A stretch of 64,000 nucleotides of DNA from Panacagrimonas sp963975245. Its GTDB lineage: Bacteria; Pseudomonadota; Gammaproteobacteria; Nevskiales; Nevskiaceae. Under the pieces are notes generated by a model. The model worked only from the letters and a program-made list of their open reading frames with translations. It was not told the origin of the DNA and searched no databases. Shown one piece after another: positions 44,330-52,323 of the stretch (positions are counted from its first letter, which is position 1; every line of letters starts with the position of its first letter). The translations under genes and the position numbers were made by a program. Location: contig CAXBFJ010000010.1 of the NCBI GenBank assembly GCA_963975245.1, positions 92,488 through 156,487 on the forward strand, written 5' to 3'.

Positions 44330-44572
44330 TCAGCTGACGATCTTCAATGCCAGATACGGGCAAAGGTTGAAGACGATGACCGCGATCTTGAACTGTCCCA
44401 GATACTGGAAGTAGGCGCGGCCCAGTGCTTTTTCGTCCATGCCAAACAGTCTGGAGTGAACGCGGGAAATCAGGCTTCGCATCGAGATGATGCCAAGCGT
44501 TGAGAGCGTGAGTATCCCGATGTTGAATACCAACGACCAACCCAGGAGCTCCGTAAGAGTAGCCAGTTGCAT
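44330..44572 (-). CDS. DUF6868-like small membrane protein
   Basis: 80 residues with two hydrophobic segments (LTELLGWSLVFNIGILTLST and IAVIVFNLCPYLALKIV) around a charged middle (RVHSRLFGMDEKALG). The FNLCPYLAL ending and LGW start match small proteins I recall as DUF6868, of unknown function. The gene ends 5 bp before the glycosylase start and probably belongs to the same unit. The family name is from memory of the pattern and is moderate. Confidence 0.65.
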   Translation of the reverse strand: MQLATLTELLGWSLVFNIGILTLSTLGIISMRSLISRVHSRLFGMDEKALGRAYFQYLGQFKIAVIVFNLCPYLALKIVS

Positions 44573-44692
44573 GGTCCTGTTCTCCGGTTTCAGCGTGCGT
44601 AGTTCCGGCGGCGCATGGCCAGTGAACTCGCATCATAGTCGGGCTTTTTGCGCCAAGTCCGTAGAATGGGCCCATCTGCCGGAGGTCACACC

Positions 44693-45895
44693 ATGTTGTT
44701 CACGTTTTTTCTGACGGTTCGTGAAGCGGGCGTCAAGACATCCTTGTCCGAATTTCTGATGCTGCTTGAGGCCCTGTCCAAGCACGTCGCCGTGTTCTCG
44801 ATCGACGACTTCTACCATCTGGCCCGCTCCACGATGGTGAAGGACGAGAATCAGTACGATCGCTTTGACCGCGCCTTTGCTGCCTATTTCAAGGGGATCG
44901 AGGCCGTCAGTGGCGAAATGTTCGACTCCATTCCGGAAGACTGGCTGCGCAAGCAGGCCGAGAAGCTGCTGACAGAAGAAGAGAAGGCCAAAATCCAGGC
45001 GCTGGGCGGGCTCGACGAATTGATGGAGACGCTGAAGAAGCGCCTTGAGGAGCAGAAGGAGCGTCATCAGGGCGGCAGCAAGTGGATCGGTACCGGCGGC
45101 ACCAGCCCTTTCGGTAACGGTGGCTACAATCCCGAAGGCGTGCGCATCGGTGGTTCAGGCGGCAACAAGAAGGCCGTCAAGATCTGGGAGAAGCGCGAGT
45201 TTCGCAATCTGGATGACACCATCGAACTGGGTACTCGCAACATCAAGATTGCGCTGCGCCGCCTGCGAAAGTTTGCGCGAGAAGGCGCTGCAGAAGAACT
45301 CGATATTGACGACACCATCAGCAGTACCGCACGCAACGCCGGCTGGCTGGATATCAAGATGGTGCCGGAGCGGCACAACACGGTGAAGGTGTTGCTGTTC
45401 CTGGATGTGGGCGGGTCAATGGACCCGCACGTCAAGGTGTGTGAAGAACTGTTCAGCGCAGCCAAGACCGAGTTCAAGCACCTTGAGTATTTCTACTTCC
45501 ATAACTTCATCTACGAGAGCGTCTGGAAAGACAATCTGCGTCGCAACAATGAGCGCATTCCGCTGTTCGACGTGATGCATAAATACAGTTCGGACTACAA
45601 AGTCATTTTTGTTGGCGACGCGTCCATGAGCCCCTACGAGATCGTGCAGCCGGGCGGCAGTATCGAGCACTGGAATGAAGAGGCCGGCGCGGTGTGGATG
45701 AAGCGCATGCTGGAAGTTTTCCCGCGACTGGTCTGGCTCAACCCGGACGCCGAACAACGTTGGGAATATTCACCTTCGGTGAACATCACGCAGGAACTGA
45801 TCGGCGCTGATCGCATGTTTCCCATGACCATCAATGGTCTTGAAAAAGCGATGCGCCGCTTGAATCACTCGGGTTCTTCGATGGCGATGGTTTGA
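44693..45895 (+). CDS. VWA-domain protein, CoxE-like
   Basis: 400 residues from the ATG at 44693, which has GGAGG about 6 nt upstream; an in-frame upstream start at 44648 lacks one. A helical N-terminal half with a Glu/Lys-rich segment (LMETLKKRLEEQKERHQ) is followed by a Gly-rich stretch and a von Willebrand A-type domain: LFLDVGGSMDPH (a MIDAS-like DxGxS), FVGDASMSPYEI and LNPDAEQRWEYSPS. CoxE-like VWA proteins often work with a MoxR-type ATPase as metal-insertion or protein-maturation factors, but no MoxR gene is in the window. Function unknown. Confidence 0.85.
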   Translation: MLFTFFLTVREAGVKTSLSEFLMLLEALSKHVAVFSIDDFYHLARSTMVKDENQYDRFDRAFAAYFKGIEAVSGEMFDSIPEDWLRKQAEKLLTEEEKAKIQALGGLDELMETLKKRLEEQKERHQGGSKWIGTGGTSPFGNGGYNPEGVRIGGSGGNKKAVKIWEKREFRNLDDTIELGTRNIKIALRRLRKFAREGAAEELDIDDTISSTARNAGWLDIKMVPERHNTVKVLLFLDVGGSMDPHVKVCEELFSAAKTEFKHLEYFYFHNFIYESVWKDNLRRNNERIPLFDVMHKYSSDYKVIFVGDASMSPYEIVQPGGSIEHWNEEAGAVWMKRMLEVFPRLVWLNPDAEQRWEYSPSVNITQELIGADRMFPMTINGLEKAMRRLNHSGSSMAMV

Positions 45896-45911
45896 TCGGG
45901 CGCTTTTATCC

Positions 45912-46892
45912 TCAGCGCAGTGACAGCATGATTTTTCCGATGTGCTCGCCGCTTTCCATCAGGCTGTGCGCGGCTGCCGCCTCTTCGAGCGGGAAGCTTC
46001 GATAGATCACTGGCTTGATCTTGCCGCTTTCAAGCAGCGGCCAGACACGTTGACGCAGGGCGGCGGCGATGTCGGCCTTGAAGGCATTGGAGCGCGGACG
46101 CAGCGTTGAGCCGGTGAGGTGCAATCGGCGCATCAGTACCTGGGCGAGGGGAATCTGCGCTTCGACGCCACCTAGCAGCGCAATGAGCACGAGCCGGCCG
46201 TCGTCCGCGAGGCAGGAGATCTCGCGCGGCACATAGCTGCCGCCGACCATGTCCAGGATCACATCAACGCCGCGGCCTTCGGTGCATTGCTTGATGACGC
46301 CGGCAAAATCTTCGGACTTGTAGTTGATGCCGCGCGTGGCGCCGAGTTGCTCGCAGGCTTTTACTTTTTCATCCGAGCCGGCGGTGGCATACACCGTGTG
46401 GCCCAAGGCACGTGCAAGCTGAATGGCGGTAATGCCGATGCCGCTGCTCCCACCCTGAACCAGCAGGCTTTCTCCGGGCTGGATGGCCGCGCGATCAAAC
46501 ACATTGCTCCAGACTGTGAAGAAAGTCTCCGGTAATCCCGCGGCTTCCAGATCGCTGAGTCCGGCTGGGATCGGCAAGCAGTGCGCCGCAGGGGTTATGC
46601 ACAGTTCGGCGTAGCCACCACCGGGGGTCAGCGCACAAACGCGGTCGCCAATTTTGAAATCCGTGCTGCTTACATCGCCGCCGACAATCTCGCCAGCAAC
46701 TTCGAGTCCCGGCAGATCCGATGCGCCTTTGGGCGGCGGATAAGCCCCGGCACGCTGCAGAACATCTGGTCGATTGACGCCCGCTGCCTGAACGCGGATG
46801 AGTACCTCACCAGGTCCTGGTGTCGGGTCTGGTCGCTGGCAAAGCTGAAGAACTTCCGGTGCGCCCGGCTGCGTGATTTCAATGGCTTTCAT
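45912..46892 (-). CDS. NAD(P)H-quinone oxidoreductase, PIG3-like
   Basis: 326 residues, medium-chain dehydrogenase/reductase fold without zinc ligands. N-terminal GroES-like half: AAGVNRPDVLQRAGAYPPP, DLPGLEVAGEIV, GDRVCALTPGGGYAEL. Cofactor half: LVQGGSSGIGITAIQLA (NADPH-binding), ATAGSDEK, ILDMVGG. ITQPGAPEVL at the start and HSLMESGEHIGKIML at the end match PIG3/quinone oxidoreductases of NADPH type. It reduces quinones or related enones. Converges with the VWA gene. Confidence 0.93.
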   Translation of the reverse strand: MKAIEITQPGAPEVLQLCQRPDPTPGPGEVLIRVQAAGVNRPDVLQRAGAYPPPKGASDLPGLEVAGEIVGGDVSSTDFKIGDRVCALTPGGGYAELCITPAAHCLPIPAGLSDLEAAGLPETFFTVWSNVFDRAAIQPGESLLVQGGSSGIGITAIQLARALGHTVYATAGSDEKVKACEQLGATRGINYKSEDFAGVIKQCTEGRGVDVILDMVGGSYVPREISCLADDGRLVLIALLGGVEAQIPLAQVLMRRLHLTGSTLRPRSNAFKADIAAALRQRVWPLLESGKIKPVIYRSFPLEEAAAAHSLMESGEHIGKIMLSLR

Positions 46893-47005
46893 CAGCCGAT
46901 GATGCAGTAGTGATCAGGGCAGCACCACCGCGGACTGACCCCTGTGGCGACATTAAGCGAGGTCGAGTAACCGACGTGGTGCCACCTGATACTTCCTGTA
47001 ACGGC

Positions 47006-47034
47006 TTGTTCAGGTGTCAGGCCCTATCTATAGT
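47006..47034 (+). promoter_or_regulatory. Candidate sigma70 promoter
   Basis: TTGTTC (47006-47011) and TATAGT (47029-47034) are separated by exactly 17 bp. The predicted start (about 47041) is at the ATG of the small ORF at 47042, which would make that transcript leaderless. Confidence 0.45.
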
Positions 47035-47041
47035 TTTGCCC

Positions 47042-47188
47042 ATGGAAATGTTGCCCTATCTCCTGTGGATCCTTCTGGGAATCCTGTTCGCATTAGGGTC
47101 CTATCTGGCTGTCGGTCTTTGGCGTCTGATTTTCTTCGATGCGGACAAGGTTGCTGAGGCCATCGTCGATGTTCTGGACCACGATTGA
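47042..47188 (+). CDS. Putative small single-pass membrane protein
   Basis: 48 residues (MEMLPYLLWILLGILFALG...). One hydrophobic helix of about 20 residues, then an amphipathic-looking end with FFDADKVAEAIVDVLDHD. The frame is open further upstream, but the first part has no protein character. There is no Shine-Dalgarno; a good promoter-like pair would place the transcript start at the ATG. I do not recognise it. Whether it is expressed is uncertain. Confidence 0.4.
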   Translation: MEMLPYLLWILLGILFALGSYLAVGLWRLIFFDADKVAEAIVDVLDHD

Positions 47189-47551
47189 GATATAGAGTCA
47201 GCGCCCGCCGAGCAACTGCGCTCTTTCTTGCGGGTTTGGCCGACGATTTTCTTGGGACATCTGGCCTGCGATCGGACTGGCTCCAGGGGTGCCCTGTAGG
47301 GGGCAACAACAGAAAAGCCCAAGCTTCCGGGCCCTAAGACGCTCTGTGAATTTTCCGAAAATGATGATCAGCAGCGGCAAAGCTTTGTCTTCGGCTTAGC
47401 CCCGTGAGGCTTGCTTCGCTCTCGCCCTTGCGGAGTCGGCGCGCATGGGCCGGAACAATCCACTTTAGGTACGCGGCTTCGAAGCACCAGGGGTCTGGGT
47501 TTGCTTCGTGAAACGCTCCATTCAATTCAATGCGCAGCAGCTAGGTTTTAT
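47189..47551. other. Gene-free stretch before tRNA-Ser
   Basis: No convincing gene on either strand. A short pairing TGCCC (47291-47295) with GGGCA (47301-ish) is present but weak. No integrase, repeat or second tRNA is visible although a tRNA lies next to it. I see no other structure. Confidence 0.5.
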
Positions 47552-47644
47552 TGGCGGAGGAGGTGGGATTCGAACCCACGTGCCAGGTTACCCTGACCAT
47601 CTGATTTCGAGTCAGCGCCGTTATGACCACTTCGGTACCCCTCC
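47552..47644 (-). tRNA. tRNA-Ser (CGA)
   Basis: 93 nt including an encoded CCA (the TGG at 47552-47554 on the plus strand). The acceptor stem is GGAGGGG paired with the 3' CCTCCTCC region (one G-T pair), followed by discriminator G. The anticodon loop CTCGAAA gives anticodon CGA, reading UCG. A long variable arm (class II tRNA) and the T-loop GGTTCGAATCCC are visible. Base pair 27-43 of the anticodon stem would be a G-A mismatch as I align it. Confidence 0.95.
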
Positions 47645-47750
47645 GCGTTACTGCTTGAACCGCTACTGCGTCCAACTTGAAGCTGCTTCGGCTCGGGGTG
47701 TGCGGCTGTGCTAGCTTTTGCACCCCATGACCGGACGACCATTTTAAGGG

Positions 47751-49217
47751 ATGCGTGCCATTGCTGCGAGTGCTGTGTTGATTCGTGCGGGTGGACTGCT
47801 GGTCATCGGCTTGCTGGCAAGTCTTTTGGGGACCTGTTCACCGGCCGTTTCGGTGCTCGATCAGGTCAAGGCGATCGGGGTTTTGCGCGTTGCAACCACC
47901 AATAGCCCCTCGACCTACTACGAAGGGCCGGCGGGACCCACGGGTTTTCAATATGAGTTGGTCAAGGGTTTTGCAGAGAATCTCGGCGTCGAACTCGAGC
48001 TGATTACCGAATCCAGTACCTCGCGCACGCTCAATGCAGTTCGCCGCGGTCGCGCGCACCTGTCGGTCGGCGCGGTCGTCATCACCCCCGGGCGTACCAA
48101 GCGCTGGCGCTTTTCGCGGCCCGTGATGAGTGTGGTGCCGCAACTGGTTTACCGTCGCGGCAACAGACGGCCCAACTCGGCGGGCGAACTTCGCGGCAAG
48201 CTGGTCGTGCCAGCCGGCAGTGCCTCGGTTGAGTATCTTCAGGGCTTGAAGAAAACCTGGCCGGATCTGGAATGGACTGAGAGCGAGGATCTGGACACCG
48301 AAGCATTGCTGGTTCAAGTCTCGGAAGGCGTCATTGACTACACCATCAGCCCGTCTGACGTGCTGTCCATTAACAAGCGCTACTACCCGATGCTGCGATC
48401 AGCCTTTGATCTCGCGGCCGCGCAGGACGTGGCCTGGGCGTTCCCGATGAGCACGGATCGCAGCCTGTTTGTCCGCGGCCAGCACTATTTGAGCAGCCTG
48501 TCTGAATCTGATCTGGCGCAGTTGCGTGATCGCTATTTTGGCCACGTCAAGCAGGTGAACTATGTCGGTGCGCTCAAGCTGGCCTCGGATGCGCAGGACC
48601 GGTTGCCGCGGTACCGCGCCTTGTTCGAGGAGGCGGGACGCAAGTACGACATGGACTGGCGCCTGCTCGCCGCCATTGGTTATCAGGAGTCGCACTGGGA
48701 CCCGGCTGCGGTAAGCCCGACCGGGGTACGCGGCATCATGCAGCTCACCTCACAGACCGCCAAGTTTCTCAAGGTGGCGGACCGCCTTGATCCGGCCCAG
48801 AGCATCATGGGGGGTGCCCGCTATATCCGCCGGCTCAAGGACCTGATTGATGAAGACGTCCGGGATCCGGATCGCACCTGGCTGGCGCTGTCGGCCTACA
48901 ACCTGGGTTATGGCCATCTGATTGATGTGCGCAAGATCACCGCGTCCCGAGGTGGTGACCCTAATCGCTGGATTGATGTTCAGAAGTCCTTGCCCCTGCT
49001 GACGCAGCCGCGCTGGTACAACAAGACGCGTCACGGATACGCGCGCGGACATGAAGCCAAGACCTATGTCGGCAATGTACGGACTTATTACGACATGCTG
49101 GTCTATCTGTTTGATGAGCCCAGCGAAGACGCGCCTGCTGTGATTGAGGAGGATGCTCCGCAAGAAATTGAGCTGCGCCCGGAAGAGCCGCTGAATATCC
49201 GTTCTCCGGTGCTCTGA
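47751..49217 (+). CDS. mltF: Membrane-bound lytic transglycosylase MltF
   Basis: 488 residues. A hydrophobic N-terminus (GGLLVIGLLASLLGTCSPA) is followed by a periplasmic solute-binding-like domain (LDQVKAIGVLRVATTNSP, GFQYELVKGFAENLGV) and a C-terminal goose-type lysozyme domain: AAIGYQESHWDPAAVSPTG with the catalytic Glu, and GIMQLTSQTA. This two-domain order defines MltF, which cleaves glycan strands to 1,6-anhydroMurNAc. A Cys follows the hydrophobic segment, but L-G-T-C is a poor lipobox. A Glu/Pro-rich tail ends the protein. Confidence 0.93.
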   Translation: MRAIAASAVLIRAGGLLVIGLLASLLGTCSPAVSVLDQVKAIGVLRVATTNSPSTYYEGPAGPTGFQYELVKGFAENLGVELELITESSTSRTLNAVRRGRAHLSVGAVVITPGRTKRWRFSRPVMSVVPQLVYRRGNRRPNSAGELRGKLVVPAGSASVEYLQGLKKTWPDLEWTESEDLDTEALLVQVSEGVIDYTISPSDVLSINKRYYPMLRSAFDLAAAQDVAWAFPMSTDRSLFVRGQHYLSSLSESDLAQLRDRYFGHVKQVNYVGALKLASDAQDRLPRYRALFEEAGRKYDMDWRLLAAIGYQESHWDPAAVSPTGVRGIMQLTSQTAKFLKVADRLDPAQSIMGGARYIRRLKDLIDEDVRDPDRTWLALSAYNLGYGHLIDVRKITASRGGDPNRWIDVQKSLPLLTQPRWYNKTRHGYARGHEAKTYVGNVRTYYDMLVYLFDEPSEDAPAVIEEDAPQEIELRPEEPLNIRSPVL

Positions 49218-49282
49218 ATCGTCAGCTGTTTTGCTCGGCGTCGATCACATTGGTCTGGAAATTTCCTGATCAGAAATCGCCG

Positions 49283-51493
49283 CTATGGGTTTTCCATGGC
49301 GTTGATCCAGTCTCCGATCAGGGCAAGTCCATTGGCATCGATCACGTGAGTGGCGATAGGCGGCATTCGAACGGTCTCCTCCGCGGCATTCATCCGGGTC
49401 CAGATCAGGCTGGTCTGCGCGCTGCCGGGGGCAATGCGTAGCGTTGCGCCGCCCACGGCAGTGCCGGTGCCATCCACATTCACCGTGTTGGTCTGAGCCA
49501 GCGCGGTTGCCGCGCGCAAATCCATGTTGATCGGTGTCGGGCCACCCGGCTGATGGCACTGTGCGCAATTGGTTTCCAGGTAGGCACGGGCGCGCAAGGC
49601 CAACGGAGCTGCCTGATTTTCAGGATCGGTCAAGACGGGATAGTTTTCCGGCGCGCCGATGTCTCGATCAAAATACGCAGCCTCATTCAGCGCACCGAGC
49701 TGGTTGGCGCGGATGCCGTTGCGGTACAGCAATGCCTTGTTGAGTTGCGATGTACGCAGGCCCAGCACAAATCCGCTGGCCGCCGTATGACATTCAAGAC
49801 ACTGACCGCGGCCAGGGAACTCGTAGGTCTGCTGGCGCACGCCACCATTTCCGTCGTCGCTTTCGAGCAGGACGGTGCTGCCGTTGAGCAGGAGATCGGC
49901 GTCAGATTCATCGTCTCGCCAGCGATAGGTATAACCGCGCCAACCGGAAGTCTGGTTCAGAAAAACCCTTGTTTCCAGACGTTTTGTGTTGCCGTCTGCA
50001 AGCAGCATCTCAAAGTGCTTGACGGTCACGGACCCTTGCGGAAAGGACCAGTTCCCGTCGGCTGAAAATTGGATTTCTGATGATTCGGGAATCGCTATCC
50101 ATCGCCGCTTGCTCGCGCCGTCGGACCAGAATCGTGCCGCGGGCTCAAACTCGACGACCCCGCGCGCTGGGGTAAGGTCGGCAAGATGGGTGAACAAGCC
50201 GGTGTCCGAGAGCGTCTGCGGAAAAGGATCAACACTGCCACCGGGATCAGACGCTGCAGTAATCCGCCGCAGGCTGCCGTCGAATGATGTGACCAGAATC
50301 TCCCCGTCCAGATCTACACCAAAGCTGCTGGGGTTCTGCACGAAACCGATGCGGACGTTGTCGGTCGCCGCGCCACCGGATTCAGTCAGCGCCCAGATAT
50401 TTCCGGAAATGAAGTCGCCATAGACATAGCGCGCATTCAGCGCCGGCACACTGCTACCGCGATAGACAAGGCCGCCCGTGATGCTGCGCCCACTTTTTTG
50501 CGGGTCAGGATCATCTTGCAGATAGGTGAATACCGGTGCGTCAAAATCGCTCAGGGGCCGAGCTTCCGGATTCACGTTGGATCGTGTTCCTTCATACAGA
50601 CGCCACCCGTAATTGCCGCCGCGACGAATGAGGTTGATTTCTTCGACTGCGTTCTGGCCAACATCGCCAAGCCAAAGGCGTTCGGTGGCAACATCGAAAG
50701 AGAAGCGGAAGGGATTTCGCAGCCCATAGGCCCAGATTTCGCCTTGCGCGCCGGCGGGCGCTGTTGGGCCGGTGAACGGGTTGTCGGCGGGAACACTGCC
50801 GTCTGGCGCAATACGCAGGATCTTGCCCAGCAGGTTTCCCAGGTTCTGCGCATTATTCTGCGGGTCATTGCCGCTGCCCCCGTCGCCGGAGGCAATGTAG
50901 AGCATGCCGTCCGGGCCAAAGGCGATGTGGCCGCCGTTGTGATTGCGAAAAGGTTGGGTGAAGCGCAGTAGCTCGGAAGTGCTGCTGTTGTCCGCGCTGG
51001 CATTCGCCGGGTCTGCGGTGAAGCTGGCAATAACTGAATCTCCAATCGTCAGATCAGGATTGGCATTGGCGCTGTAGTAGGCGTAGACGGTTGGGGTGTT
51101 GGGATAATCCGGGTGAAAGGCGAAGCCCAGCAGGCCCTGTTCACCATTGGCGCGCGTGCGATCGCTCAGATCCAGGAAGACGCTGCTTGTGCTGACCGAT
51201 TCATCGCGGGCATCAAAGCTCAGGATCAGACCGCCTTGTTGCACAACGTAGAGCCGCGTGTTGTCGCCGGGCGCACGCAGGACCAGCAAGGGAAAGCTGA
51301 ATCTCAGATTGGGGTAGGCCCGAATGATCGCAATGTTGGATGCCTGGATGGTGTCGCTGGGGAAATTGAGATCAGGGTTTGCCCGGCTGATGGCCGGAAC
51401 ATTGCCGACCGCGCCCCCCGAGCCGCCCCCGCCGCCACAGGCGAGCAGTCCACTGAACATGATTGCGATCAGGAGCCGAGGAAAAAGTCTCAT
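49283..51493 (-). CDS. Lipoprotein: PQQ-type sugar dehydrogenase fused to cytochrome-like domain
   Basis: 736 residues. The N-terminus has a clear lipobox (GLLACGGGGG), so it should be lipidated. Residues ~50-420 look like the glucose/sorbosone dehydrogenase beta-propeller: LLGFAFHPDYP, NHNGGHIAFGPDGMLYIASG, YGLRNPFRFSFD, GDVGQNAVEEIN. The C-terminal ~300 residues carry two CxxCH haem sites, GQCLECHTAASG and NCAQCHQPGG. Such fusions can pass electrons from an oxidised sugar or alcohol to the respiratory chain; substrate and PQQ use are inferred from the family only. The gene is divergent from the next one. Confidence 0.83.
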   Translation of the reverse strand: MRLFPRLLIAIMFSGLLACGGGGGSGGAVGNVPAISRANPDLNFPSDTIQASNIAIIRAYPNLRFSFPLLVLRAPGDNTRLYVVQQGGLILSFDARDESVSTSSVFLDLSDRTRANGEQGLLGFAFHPDYPNTPTVYAYYSANANPDLTIGDSVIASFTADPANASADNSSTSELLRFTQPFRNHNGGHIAFGPDGMLYIASGDGGSGNDPQNNAQNLGNLLGKILRIAPDGSVPADNPFTGPTAPAGAQGEIWAYGLRNPFRFSFDVATERLWLGDVGQNAVEEINLIRRGGNYGWRLYEGTRSNVNPEARPLSDFDAPVFTYLQDDPDPQKSGRSITGGLVYRGSSVPALNARYVYGDFISGNIWALTESGGAATDNVRIGFVQNPSSFGVDLDGEILVTSFDGSLRRITAASDPGGSVDPFPQTLSDTGLFTHLADLTPARGVVEFEPAARFWSDGASKRRWIAIPESSEIQFSADGNWSFPQGSVTVKHFEMLLADGNTKRLETRVFLNQTSGWRGYTYRWRDDESDADLLLNGSTVLLESDDGNGGVRQQTYEFPGRGQCLECHTAASGFVLGLRTSQLNKALLYRNGIRANQLGALNEAAYFDRDIGAPENYPVLTDPENQAAPLALRARAYLETNCAQCHQPGGPTPINMDLRAATALAQTNTVNVDGTGTAVGGATLRIAPGSAQTSLIWTRMNAAEETVRMPPIATHVIDANGLALIGDWINAMENP

Positions 51494-51621
51494 GATTCAG
51501 ATACCTGTCTAGTGAGGGCGGAGCCGGTTTTGCAGGGATCAGACGCACCAGCGCCCGGATCACCATCTCCCTGAAAGATACGCCGGTTAGAATAGGTGCC
51601 CTGTTCGTTGCGATTGGTTCA

Positions 51622-52293
51622 ATGTCTAAGACTGCACTCCTTGCTGGTTATACCGGGCTGGTTGGCCAAGCCCTGCTACGTCAGCTTCTGGAGCGGGGTG
51701 ATTACAGCAGCATCAAGGCTTTGGGCCGTCGGGCGCCCCAGGTGGAGCAGCCGACCTTGCAGTATCTCCACTCGGACATGAAAAGCTTCAAAAATCTGGG
51801 AGACGCCCTGCAGGCGGATGACGCCTTTTGCTGTCTCGGCACCACGATCAAGGCAGCAGGCTCCCGTGCGGCATTCGAGCGTGTCGATTTTCACATGGTG
51901 GTGGAATTTGCCCGCGCGGCGTATGAGGCCGGTGCGCGCCGACTGTTCCTGGTGTCGTCCCAGTCTGCCAATCCGCGTGCACCTTTCTACTACAGCCGGG
52001 TCAAAGGACGAACGGAGCAGGCGGTCAACCAGATTGGATTTGATTGCGTGCACATACTCCGGCCTTCCCTGCTGTTGGGCGCACGCGAGGAAAACCGGCC
52101 CGGCGAACGCCTTGCACAGTCGCTTGCCCCGGCCATGAATCTGCTAATGCGTGGCCCGTTCAAGGCTTATCGAGCGGTGACGGCCGATGAAGTGGCAGGC
52201 GCACTCATCAAGCTGGCTACGAGCGATCAGGCTGATGAAGGAAACTTTGTGCATACCTTGCCGCTGGCACGGGCCTGCACCGCTTCATCCTGA
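51622..52293 (+). CDS. NAD(P)-binding Rossmann-fold protein
   Basis: 223 residues. N-terminal LLAGYTGLVGQALLRQLLER fits the NAD(P)-binding loop of atypical short-chain dehydrogenases. LFLVSSQSANPRAPFYYSRVKG carries a YxxxK-like pair (Y-S-R-V-K) and HILRPSLLLGAREENR is typical of the NmrA/HTATIP2-like oxidoreductases. Substrate unknown. It converges with the DUF1631 gene 30 bp downstream. Confidence 0.82.
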   Translation: MSKTALLAGYTGLVGQALLRQLLERGDYSSIKALGRRAPQVEQPTLQYLHSDMKSFKNLGDALQADDAFCCLGTTIKAAGSRAAFERVDFHMVVEFARAAYEAGARRLFLVSSQSANPRAPFYYSRVKGRTEQAVNQIGFDCVHILRPSLLLGAREENRPGERLAQSLAPAMNLLMRGPFKAYRAVTADEVAGALIKLATSDQADEGNFVHTLPLARACTASS

Positions 52294-52323
52294 TTTTTCG
52301 CCCTTGCGGGCGAGCGCAAGAAC

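Noticed and set aside
47334..47525. 63-residue minus-strand ORF beside tRNA-Ser
   Set aside because: No ribosome site, no hydrophobic or domain pattern, and no sign of constraint.
47552..47644. tRNA-Ser as attachment site of a genomic island
   Set aside because: No integrase or direct repeat of the tRNA 3' end is visible on either side.
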